From Brooklawnia cerclae (GTDB lineage Bacteria; Actinomycetota; Actinomycetes; Propionibacteriales; Propionibacteriaceae): 64,000 bases of DNA. The stretch lies in NCBI RefSeq assembly GCF_011758645.1, contig NZ_JAAMOZ010000001.1, positions 186,001 to 250,000 of the forward strand. Direction: 5' to 3'. Positions 1 through 7,021 of the stretch are shown piece by piece. The notes beneath the pieces are model-generated. The model saw only the letters and a list, made by a program, of their open reading frames with translations, had not been told where the DNA came from and made no database searches. The translations under genes were made by a program, and so were the position numbers. The first letter of the stretch is position 1, and each line of letters opens with the position of its first letter.

Positions 1-444
1 AGCACCGACAAGTTCGCCGGGGCCTTCGGCCTCTTCCTGCTGCGTCTGCTGCTGGCCGCCTTCATCGGGATCGTCGGATGGCAGACGATGGTCGATCGTC
101 CCGCGGTGTCCGATGCCCTGGTCACGGTCGGTCTGCCGGAGTCCGTCGTCGACCGGCTCGGCCCGGTGGTCGGGGTGGGGCTCATCGTCGTGGCCGTGTT
201 CCTGCTCGTCGGGTTGGGGACGCGCATCGTCGCGGGCCTCGTCCTGATCGCCACGGCCGTGTTCCTCGCGTTCTTCCGCTTCGGGCCGTTCAGCCCGTTC
301 ATCGAGGGTCAGTTCGGTTTCTACGGTGATCGGGAACTGTTCATCGCGATCATCGCCCTGCTCTTCGTCCTCGTCGGGGCCGGCGGCTGGAGCCTGGACG
401 CCCGCATCCGGCACAGCCGCGAGGCGGGCCGGGAGGAGGAGTGA
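1..444 (+). CDS. DoxX-like integral membrane protein (5' partial)
   Basis: The frame is open from base 1, so the N-terminus lies upstream of the window; 147 codons are visible, ending in TGA. Four hydrophobic segments are seen at about visible residues 7-27, 53-72, 75-92 and 112-128, joined by short loops, with a charged C-terminal tail. This is the compact four-helix layout of DoxX/DoxD-type proteins. The biochemical role of such stand-alone proteins is mostly unsettled (quinone-linked or redox roles have been proposed for some). It is followed at 40 bp by an exported peptidase. The family call rests on topology and general resemblance only. Confidence 0.55.
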   Translation, partial: STDKFAGAFGLFLLRLLLAAFIGIVGWQTMVDRPAVSDALVTVGLPESVVDRLGPVVGVGLIVVAVFLLVGLGTRIVAGLVLIATAVFLAFFRFGPFSPFIEGQFGFYGDRELFIAIIALLFVLVGAGGWSLDARIRHSREAGREEE

Positions 445-484
445 CCTCCCCGGCCGGTCGGTCGGCCGCGATACCGTCGATGGG

Positions 485-2128
485 GTGAGCCCTGTGACTC
501 GGGCGGGCCGCGTGCTCGTCGTGGCGGTCCTTTCCTGCGCCCTGCTGTCGTCGTGTCTTGCTCCGCCGATCGGGACGTGGCCCTTCGGTGGGGACGACTC
601 CTCGACCGCGTCGCCCACCTCCGCGACGACGATCGGTGACCAGGTGCCCACCGAGTTGCCGGTTCCCGAGAACGTGTACTCGGGGCTCGACTCGCCGGAT
701 CGTCAGATAGAGGAGTCGGACGCGACACCCCCGGGTTTCGTCGACCCACCCGAGGGGGAGGGCCTCGCCCGGTACTACTCGCAGGAACTCGTCTGGAAGC
801 CGTGCGGCGACTACCTGTGCACCACGTTCTCGGCCCCCCTCGACTGGACGGATCCCGACGGGCAGGCCATCACGATCGCGATGAAGAAGGCGCCGGCGAC
901 GGCCTCCGAGCGGCTCGGCGTTCTGCTGATCAACCCCGGCGGGCCGGGAGCCTCGGCCCAGGACTACGTCGGCAGCTTCACCGCCACGGGGCTGGAGGGT
1001 TATGACATCATCGGCCTCGACTCGCGCGGTTCGGGCGAGTCGACCCCGGTGGTGTGTGGGACGCCCGAGCAGACCGACGCCTACTACGGCGTGGACGCCA
1101 CACCCGACGACCAGGCGGAGCGCGATGCTCTGGTGGCCGCACAGGAGGCGTTCAACGACCAGTGCAGGCAGAACTCGGGGACGCTGCTCGACCACATCAG
1201 CACGATCGAGACGATCTACGACTACGACCTGGCCAGGTACCTCATGGGCGAGGAGAAGCTGAACTTCTACGGCGTGAGCTACGGGACGTTCCTCGGGGCC
1301 GTCTACGCGGAGTTGTTCCCGCACAACGTGGGACGCATGGTGCTCGACTCGGCGGTGAACCTCACTCCCGACGACGACGTCATCCAGGCGGAAGGGTTCG
1401 ACCTCAGCCTGCGCGCGTTCGCGGCGTGGTCGGCCGCGAACGACGGCAGCCTCGGCACCACCGAGCAGGAGGTCGTCGACACGATCACCGGCTTCATCGA
1501 CGGGCTGGACGCGTCTCCGCTGCCCGGGGACGGCGAGCGGCAACTCACCCAGAGCCTCGCGGTGACCGGCATCGTCCTCTACTTCTATTACGGCTCCGAG
1601 GCGTACAGCGCCCTGGATGATCTGATCGCGTACACGATCAGCAGCGGCGACGGCCAGTACCTGCTGGAGGCCGCGGACCTGCTGAACGACCGCTCGTCGG
1701 ACGGCAGCTACGGCGACCTCACCTATTCGTTCCCGGCGATCCGGTGCGCGGACGAGGCCGACAAGGGGGTGCAGGACGCCTTCGACCAGTGGACCGGCCA
1801 CGACTCGCAGGTGGCGCCCATCTTCGGCGAGCGCTTCGGGCCTGATCTGGTGTGCCCGCTGTGGACGGCCGAGCCCGCCGCGCAGATCGATTTCAGCGGC
1901 GCCGGTGCGCCGCCGTTGCTGGTCATCCAGAACACCGGCGATTCGGCGACGCCGTTCCACCAGGCCGAGATCATGGCCGACGAGCTCGAATCGGCGACGC
2001 TCGTCGTCCGTGAGGCCGCCGGGCACGGCGCCTACGGATCGGGCAGCGCGTGCATGGACTCGATCGTGGTCGACTACTTCACCGACGGAACCGTCCCCGA
2101 CGAGGGAACGCGCTGCACCGACGGGTAG
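485..2128 (+). CDS. Exported lipoprotein alpha/beta hydrolase, TAP-type tripeptidyl aminopeptidase family
   Basis: About 547 residues. A lipoprotein signal peptide ends in LSSC with Cys24. The nucleophile elbow is G-V-S-Y-G-T near residue 264, and the C-terminal segment from about residue 470 matches the TAP C-terminal domain that carries the catalytic Asp and His (the His is in AAGHGAYG). Family members (SlpD/SlpE, tripeptidyl aminopeptidase) release short peptides or hydrolyse esters outside the membrane. I chose GTG 485 because TACCGT at 472-477 lies seven bases upstream, giving a leaderless start; GTG 494 in the same frame is an alternative. It is probably transcribed apart from the DoxX gene. 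The substrate cannot be told from sequence. Confidence 0.85.
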   Translation: MSPVTRAGRVLVVAVLSCALLSSCLAPPIGTWPFGGDDSSTASPTSATTIGDQVPTELPVPENVYSGLDSPDRQIEESDATPPGFVDPPEGEGLARYYSQELVWKPCGDYLCTTFSAPLDWTDPDGQAITIAMKKAPATASERLGVLLINPGGPGASAQDYVGSFTATGLEGYDIIGLDSRGSGESTPVVCGTPEQTDAYYGVDATPDDQAERDALVAAQEAFNDQCRQNSGTLLDHISTIETIYDYDLARYLMGEEKLNFYGVSYGTFLGAVYAELFPHNVGRMVLDSAVNLTPDDDVIQAEGFDLSLRAFAAWSAANDGSLGTTEQEVVDTITGFIDGLDASPLPGDGERQLTQSLAVTGIVLYFYYGSEAYSALDDLIAYTISSGDGQYLLEAADLLNDRSSDGSYGDLTYSFPAIRCADEADKGVQDAFDQWTGHDSQVAPIFGERFGPDLVCPLWTAEPAAQIDFSGAGAPPLLVIQNTGDSATPFHQAEIMADELESATLVVREAAGHGAYGSGSACMDSIVVDYFTDGTVPDEGTRCTDG

Positions 2129-2129
2129 C

Positions 2130-2331
2130 CCGTCGAAGGGTCCCTGAGCTTGTCGAAGGGTCGTGAGCCTGTCGAAGGGCCGTGGAACTTGAGCAACGAT
2201 CCCTGAGCCTGTCGAAGGTCCCTGAGCTTGTCGAAGGGTCGTGGGCCTGTCGAAGGGTCGTGGAACTGCCGTCCGGCGCCGGGCTTCGACAGGCTCAACC
2301 GGCGTTGCCCACATTGATCAGCGGTTCCCTG
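2130..2331. repeat. Cluster of GAGCCTGTCGAAGG-type repeats
   Basis: The gap after the peptidase gene holds about seven copies of the short motif (C)CTGAG(C)(C/T)TTGTCGAAGG or its variants, the last inverted (CTTCGACAGGCTCAACC at 2284-2300), so the end can fold as a hairpin. The same motif recurs at 24285-24548 and 46138-46195. The part from about 2245 to 2331 is the reverse complement of the element at 46.1 kb with only about eight mismatches. It may act as a terminator for the upstream gene. No gene is seen here. Confidence 0.8.
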
Positions 2332-2381
2332 ACGACCAGGGCACAGCATCACCGAACGATACGCACAGTTTCGGCACAGCT

Positions 2382-2398
2382 GGGACGCGTAGCGTCCC
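2382..2398. promoter_or_regulatory. Perfect inverted repeat overlapping a -10-like box
   Basis: GGGACGC-GTA-GCGTCCC is a 7+3+7 perfect inverted repeat. TAGCGT at 2390-2395 lies inside it and is nine bases before the GTG start at 2405, so the palindrome could be an operator at the promoter of the beta-lactamase-like gene, or a short 5' hairpin. No regulator gene adjoins. Confidence 0.35.
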
Positions 2399-2404
2399 GG
2401 ACTC

Positions 2405-3313
2405 GTGGGCAGACGAGGAATCTATCGCAAGCGCCGTCTCCTGGTGGCGACGGTGCTGGTCCTGCTGAGCCTCATTCCCGCATGGCTGGTGCTCAACCAG
2501 GCGGAGGAGCAGGTGGGATCACGCCTGTCCGCGGGACTCGGATCCTCCAAACCGTCGGTCACCCCCACGGTGAACGCCGCCTCGATGGCGGCCGATCAGG
2601 CCTCCGACGAGTTGGAGGCCGGGATCCTCGATCTGCTGGCCGGCTACCAGGGCACCTACTCGGTCACCGTCCGTGAGCTCACGGAGTGGGGGGTCGACGT
2701 CTCCATCGACGGGGACGAACAGAAGGAGCCCGCGAGCACCATCAAGCTGTTCATCGCCTGGGCCGTGCTGCAACTGTACGACGAGGGCGAGGTCTCCCTG
2801 AACGAGTCGGTCGGCTACGGCCAGACCGTGTCGAGCTGCATGGCCGACATGATCGAGCAGTCCGACAACGACTGCTCGGTGTACCTGCGCGAGCTCGTCG
2901 GTGACGAACGCATCAACGCCATGTGGCAGGCCGCCGGGTACACGGGAACCGAGGTGCTGCTGGACGCGGACGACGAGTACGTGGGCAAGGTGACCACGAC
3001 CGACGATCAGGCGCTGCTCCTGGAGCGGCTGGAGGCCGGGACCGCGCTGTCGGCCGACTCGACCGAGCTGCTCCTCGACCACATGCGCGACCAGGTCTGG
3101 CGCGAGCGGATCCCGGCGGGTCTGCCGGACGAGGCGGAGGTCGCGGACAAGCCGGGATGGTTGGAGACCGAGACCGGCTGGACGGAGAGCGACGCCGCCA
3201 TCGTCTGGGGCACCGGCACGGTGTACGTGCTGACAGTGCTCGGCTCGGACGATGCCCTGGAGAGCGAGATCGCCGACCTGTCGGCGTACGTCTACGCGTC
3301 CTTGAACCAGTGA
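2405..3313 (+). CDS. Membrane-anchored beta-lactamase-like serine hydrolase
   Basis: 302 residues from GTG 2405. An N-terminal basic stretch and a hydrophobic helix at about residues 11-30 act as a signal anchor, placing the catalytic domain outside the membrane. Class A beta-lactamase/transpeptidase landmarks are present: S-T-I-K (SxxK) near residue 112, S-D-N near 157, and K-P-G near 250 in place of K-T-G. This is the layout of the Beta-lactamase2 family, which includes penicillin-recognising hydrolases of unknown substrate as well as true beta-lactamases. The KPG change and lack of an omega-loop match make drug hydrolysis uncertain. The gene is monocistronic, between a repeat cluster and a tRNA. 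Confidence 0.75.
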   Translation: MGRRGIYRKRRLLVATVLVLLSLIPAWLVLNQAEEQVGSRLSAGLGSSKPSVTPTVNAASMAADQASDELEAGILDLLAGYQGTYSVTVRELTEWGVDVSIDGDEQKEPASTIKLFIAWAVLQLYDEGEVSLNESVGYGQTVSSCMADMIEQSDNDCSVYLRELVGDERINAMWQAAGYTGTEVLLDADDEYVGKVTTTDDQALLLERLEAGTALSADSTELLLDHMRDQVWRERIPAGLPDEAEVADKPGWLETETGWTESDAAIVWGTGTVYVLTVLGSDDALESEIADLSAYVYASLNQ

Positions 3314-3324
3314 GGGATCACCGG

Positions 3325-3354
3325 TTTTCCTGAGCGGGGTGTGATCGGTATAGT
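3325..3354 (+). promoter_or_regulatory. Probable promoter of tRNA-Thr
   Basis: TATAGT at 3349-3354 is a good -10 box. TTTTCC at 3325-3330, 18 bp upstream, is a weak -35 candidate. Transcription would begin about 25 bases before the mature tRNA. Confidence 0.5.
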
Positions 3355-3386
3355 TTGCGTGGTTGCCCCGGGACGAGGGGCGACGC

Positions 3387-3459
3387 GCCACCTTAGCTCA
3401 GTCGGTAGAGCGACGCTCTCGTAAAGCGTAGGTCGCGAGTTCGATTCTCGCAGGTGGCT
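3387..3459 (+). tRNA. tRNA-Thr (anticodon CGT)
   Basis: A full cloverleaf can be drawn. The acceptor stem GCCACCT pairs with AGGTGGC. The D arm begins AGCTCAGTCGGTAGAGC. The anticodon stem ACGCT/AGCGT encloses the loop CTCGTAA with anticodon CGT, reading ACG. The T arm is GCGAG-TTCGATT-CTCGC. The discriminator base is T3459 and CCA is not encoded. No integrase or attachment-site duplication is seen next to it. Confidence 0.95.
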
Positions 3460-3548
3460 CCGTGGGGGGATGCCGATAGACTCGCAGCGGTCTCGAATCT
3501 TCTTGTTCGCACATCGGCCCGTACGACCGACCTGACGAGGAACGCATT

Positions 3549-4820
3549 GTGGTTGCTGCTGGTGGGTCGGGTGAGCACCGGGCGCTGCGGTTCGCGATCG
3601 GGGTGGTCGCGGCCGGGGCGTCGGCCGGGCTGGTGAGCCTCGCGCTGTCACACCTGCTGCGTCTCGTGGAACGTGTGGCCTGGGGCTCTGCCGCCACGGT
3701 GTCCCTGTTGGCGGGGGTCGAGACCGCGTCCCCCGGAATGCGGGTGCTCGTCCTGCTCGGTGCCGGGGTGATCGGCGCTGCCGCGTGGTTCGCCCTCTAC
3801 CGGTGGGCCCGGCCCATCGTCCCGCTCGCGCGCGCCGTCGCGGGTGAGCGGATGTCCGTGCTCACCACCACGATCCATGCCGGTGTGCAGGTCGTGCTCG
3901 TCGGGCTCGGCGCATCCATCGGACGGGAGGCGGCCCCGCGGGAGCTGTCCGGCGCTCTCGCCTCGTGGATCGGGCGGCAGCTCCGGCTGCCTGCCACCGA
4001 CGTTCGCCTGCTCCTCGGCTGCGGTGCCGGTGCGGGGCTCGCGGCCATCTACTCCGTGCCGGTCTCCGGCGTCCTGTTCGCGCTGGAGATCCTGCTGGTC
4101 GAGATCACCATCCGCTCGGCGGTCTGCGCCACTGCGGTCACGGGGATCGCGGTGCTCATCGCCCAGGGCCCGCGCGGGGGAGCCCCGTTCTACGACGTGT
4201 CGCCCCTCGACGGCTCGGCCTCGCTCGTCGTGTGGTCGCTGCCCGCCGGGCTGGTCATCGGGCTCGTGGCGGGCGTGTTCGCCGTGCTCGCCGCGCGCTT
4301 CGAGTCGTCGCGTCCCCGCGACTGGCGCCTGTTCGTCGCCATGCCCCTCGTCTTCGCCGGGGTCGGGGCGGTGTCGGTCGCGTGGCCGGAGGTGCTCGGC
4401 AACGGTCAGTCCGTGGCCCAGGCCGCGTTCGACGGACGCGCGGTCGCGCCGATCCTGGTGCTGGCGGGGTTGAAGGCCGTGACCACGCTCGCCACGATCC
4501 GCGCCGGTACCTGGGGTGGCACCCTCAACCCGAGCATCGCCATCGGGGCCGGCATCGGTGCAGGCCTCGGCCTGGCGTGGTCGAGCCTGTGGCCGGGGTC
4601 GGGTGCGGCCGCCTTCGCCTTCGTGGGTGCGGCCGCGTTCCTCGCCACCACCCAGCGCGCTCCGGCCACGTCGGTGATGCTGGTCGTCGAGCTCACCCAC
4701 CAGGGTGGCACCGTGCTCGTCCCGACACTGATCGCGGTCGCCGGGGCGGTGGCGACGGGCGAACTCGTCCGCCGCCTGGCCCTCCGGCGGGGGTACGGCG
4801 CCGGGACCCAGGATCCGTGA
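3549..4820 (+). CDS. ClC-family chloride channel or H+/Cl- antiporter
   Basis: 423 residues from GTG 3549, with an ACGAGGA ribosome-binding site nine bases upstream. About ten to twelve hydrophobic helices are visible. The anion-selectivity loops are recognisable: GASIGREAAP near residue 120 (G-R/K-E-G/A-P motif at the start of helix F) and GTWGGTLNPS near residue 320. The family moves chloride, and in some members fluoride or nitrate, often with proton exchange. No C-terminal CBS domains are present, as in many bacterial members. It stands alone between the tRNA and ferrochelatase genes. Confidence 0.85.
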   Translation: MVAAGGSGEHRALRFAIGVVAAGASAGLVSLALSHLLRLVERVAWGSAATVSLLAGVETASPGMRVLVLLGAGVIGAAAWFALYRWARPIVPLARAVAGERMSVLTTTIHAGVQVVLVGLGASIGREAAPRELSGALASWIGRQLRLPATDVRLLLGCGAGAGLAAIYSVPVSGVLFALEILLVEITIRSAVCATAVTGIAVLIAQGPRGGAPFYDVSPLDGSASLVVWSLPAGLVIGLVAGVFAVLAARFESSRPRDWRLFVAMPLVFAGVGAVSVAWPEVLGNGQSVAQAAFDGRAVAPILVLAGLKAVTTLATIRAGTWGGTLNPSIAIGAGIGAGLGLAWSSLWPGSGAAAFAFVGAAAFLATTQRAPATSVMLVVELTHQGGTVLVPTLIAVAGAVATGELVRRLALRRGYGAGTQDP

Positions 4821-4910
4821 CGAGGACGGACGCTGCTTCGTGCCTGGGACCGGGTCCAGCGTTCGGGCGATCCGTCGACACCCGCGACAGCGCCGGATAG
4901 TGTCGAACGA

Positions 4911-5945
4911 GTGACGGAACAGCACAACCCGGCAAACGCGGTCGTCCTTGTGAACCTGGGCACCCCCGATGAGCCGACGCCGGGGGCGGTGCGCACGTTC
5001 CTTCGCGAGTTCCTGTCCGACCACCGTGTGGTCGAGACCCCGCGGCTGGTGTGGTACCCGATTCTGGAGGGCATCATCCTGCGGGTGCGGCCGCAGCGCT
5101 CCGCTCGCAAGTACGCGTCCATCTGGCGCCCGGAGGGTTCGCCCCTGATGTACTGGTCGCAGCGGCAGCGCGACAAGCTGGCGGCGGCGCTCGACGGCCG
5201 GGCCGAGGTGCATGTCGCGATGCGCTACGGCAGCCCGTCGGTCGGCGACGTCCTCACGAGGCTCCACGGTTCCGGTGTGCGGCGGGTGCTGGTCGTCCCG
5301 ATGTATCCGCAGTACTCGGCGAGTTGCGCCGGCACGGTGTTCGACGAGGTGGCCCGCTGGATGCTCGGTTCGCGCGACCAGCACGAGGTGCGCGTGTCGC
5401 GGGCCTTTCCCCGCTCGCCCGCCTACATAGAGGCCCTCGCCACCGCGCTCGAGCGCTCGTGGGAGACCACGGGGCGTCCCGACTTCGCCTCCGGCGACAA
5501 GCTGGTCACCAGCTTCCATTCCATCCCTGTCGCCATGCACGAGGCCGGTGATCCCTACCGCGCCGAGTGCGAGACCACCGTGGCGCTGCTGCGCGAACGG
5601 CTGGGGCTCGGCGCCGATGACGTCTGCCTGCGGTTCCAGTCGGTGTTCGGACGCGCCGAATGGCTGGGGCCGAAGACGATCGACACGATGGACGAGCTCG
5701 CGCGCTCCGGCACCCGCCGGGTGGACGTGATCTGCCCGGGCTTCATGGCCGACTGTCTCGAGACACTGGAGGAGATCGACATCCTCAACCGGGCCACGTT
5801 CCTGGAGGCGGGTGGATCGGAGTTCCACTACGTCCCGTGGGGCAACGATTCCCCGGGCTGCGTGGCAACCCTGATCGAGCAGGTCAGCCGCGGGCTGGCC
5901 GGCTGGGCCGACTGGGCGACCCCAGCCGGCCCAGCCGGGTCCTGA
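4911..5945 (+). CDS. hemH: Ferrochelatase of the E. coli-like (protoporphyrin) type
   Basis: 344 residues. The protein inserts Fe2+ into a porphyrin in the last steps of heme synthesis. The N-terminal V-N-L-G-T-P-D motif, the EFLSDHRVVETPRLVWYPIL block, the catalytic His in SFHSIP near residue 203 and CPGFMADCLETLEEI near residue 280 all match proteobacterial HemH closely. Actinobacterial coproporphyrin ferrochelatases usually begin quite differently (LLLSFGGPEG). TAGTGT at 4898-4903 lies seven bases before GTG 4911, so a leaderless transcript is likely. No other heme genes lie nearby. Confidence 0.92.
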   Translation: MTEQHNPANAVVLVNLGTPDEPTPGAVRTFLREFLSDHRVVETPRLVWYPILEGIILRVRPQRSARKYASIWRPEGSPLMYWSQRQRDKLAAALDGRAEVHVAMRYGSPSVGDVLTRLHGSGVRRVLVVPMYPQYSASCAGTVFDEVARWMLGSRDQHEVRVSRAFPRSPAYIEALATALERSWETTGRPDFASGDKLVTSFHSIPVAMHEAGDPYRAECETTVALLRERLGLGADDVCLRFQSVFGRAEWLGPKTIDTMDELARSGTRRVDVICPGFMADCLETLEEIDILNRATFLEAGGSEFHYVPWGNDSPGCVATLIEQVSRGLAGWADWATPAGPAGS

Positions 5946-6239
5946 CCGCCGGCGCCGACTCGTCCTCCGGTCGTTCTCGCACGCGCCGCGCTCGCGCATG
6001 CGGCCCGCGTGCGCGTCCTTCCTGTCCTCGGGTGGGCCGCATCGCGCGCCGCACACGGGTTTCTTGGTCGTTCACGCGGCCCGCGTGACCTTGGCGCGGG
6101 CGCCGTGATCTCCCGCGGGTGTCATACGGCCCGCGGGAAAACCGGGCGCCCGCGTGAGATACGGGGCGTCCGCGTGAACGGCGTGAACCGCGTGCCCGGC
6201 CTCTCGGCATCCGTGGAAATCCTCTCCGAAAAAAACTTG
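5946..6239. other. Intergenic region with GC-rich palindromic repeats
   Basis: No gene is convincing in this 294-bp stretch. It is crowded with CCCGCGGG and GCCCGCGTGA palindromes. The 30 bases at 6110-6139 recur at 50009-50038 with three differences. An A-run (6229-6235) precedes the promoter of the ABC module. The repeats could serve as a terminator for hemH or as dispersed intergenic elements. Confidence 0.55.
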
Positions 6240-6255
6240 TACTGACCGGTCAGTA
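6240..6255. promoter_or_regulatory. Probable TetR operator of the ABC/YhgE operon
   Basis: TACTGACCGGTCAGTA is a perfect 16-bp palindrome of the kind bound by TetR-family repressors. It falls between a possible -35 (TTGTAC, 6237-6242) and -10 (TACCCT, 6260-6265, 17-bp spacer). The third gene of the downstream operon encodes a TetR regulator, so autoregulation of the whole module is the simple reading. Confidence 0.6.
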
Positions 6256-6309
6256 TGACTACCCTGGAGCGCGGTCAACACCCGATCCGGAGCAGGAGGC
6301 ATGCCGTCC

Positions 6310-7008
6310 ATGGCAGAGCGGACCCCAGCAGTCGTCGCCCAGGAGCTGTCGAAGACGGGCCAGCGAGGCAGGGTCTACGGACCCGTGAACCTCGACATGG
6401 ACGCGGGCAGCCTCACCGTCGTCACCGGCCGGGCCGGCAGCGGCAAGACCTCGCTGCTGCTCACACTGGTCGGGCGCATGCGCCCGGACCGGGGGAGCCG
6501 GCTCACCGTGCTGGGCCGCGACCTGCCGCGTCGCGCCCTGGGAGTGCAGCACCGCAGCTCGATCGTCGGTGTCGCCGGGCTCGACGATCTGGACGGCGAG
6601 ACCACCGTGGGCGCCAGCCTGCGGGAACGCCAGGCCTGGCTCGCCCCCTGGTACCGCATCGTCCCGCGATCGGACGACGCCGCCGTGGCGCGGGCATGCG
6701 CGCCCGTCTTCGGCGATCTCCCGGTGCCCACCGCGCGTACGGTCGTCCACGATCTCGACGAGGCCAGTGACCTGTTGTGGCGTATCGCGCTCGCGATGCT
6801 GTCGGGCCCCGAGCTGATCGCGGTCGACGACGTCGATCAGCTGCACGACCTGGATTCGCGGGCCCTGGTCTGGGAACGCCTGCGGGCGCTCACGGCCGGC
6901 GGGGTCACGGTCGTCGCCGCGACCAGCGGGTTCTCCGACCTGCGCCACATGGGGTGGGACGAGCTCCCCGCGCGCATCCAACTTCCCGAACCAGCCCCCG
7001 CTTTCTGA
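6310..7008 (+). CDS. ABC transporter ATP-binding protein
   Basis: A single nucleotide-binding domain of about 232 residues. Walker A is GRAGSGKT near residue 45. The Walker B region PELIAVDD ends in Asp-Asp rather than Asp-Glu, and no clear LSGGQ signature is visible (DLDEASDLLWRIALAML occupies that place), so ATP hydrolysis may be weak or atypical. ATG 6310 is ten bases from AGGAGG (6294-6299), whereas ATG 6301 is only one base away, so 6310 is preferred. It presumably pairs with the YhgE/Pip membrane protein 13 bp downstream. Confidence 0.82.
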   Translation: MAERTPAVVAQELSKTGQRGRVYGPVNLDMDAGSLTVVTGRAGSGKTSLLLTLVGRMRPDRGSRLTVLGRDLPRRALGVQHRSSIVGVAGLDDLDGETTVGASLRERQAWLAPWYRIVPRSDDAAVARACAPVFGDLPVPTARTVVHDLDEASDLLWRIALAMLSGPELIAVDDVDQLHDLDSRALVWERLRALTAGGVTVVAATSGFSDLRHMGWDELPARIQLPEPAPAF

Positions 7009-7021
7009 ATCGAGCAACCGA

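Noticed and set aside
350-2314. Leftward open frame opposite the TAP-type peptidase
   Set aside because: Antisense shadow with Arg/Val/Asp-rich composition; it also runs through the intergenic repeats.
3387-3459. tRNA-Thr as an integration site for a mobile element
   Set aside because: No integrase gene and no repeated 3' end of the tRNA was found in the window; neighbours look like ordinary chromosomal genes.
3648-6056. Leftward open frame opposite the ClC and hemH genes
   Set aside because: It spans two well-supported genes and their gap, and shows only antisense composition.
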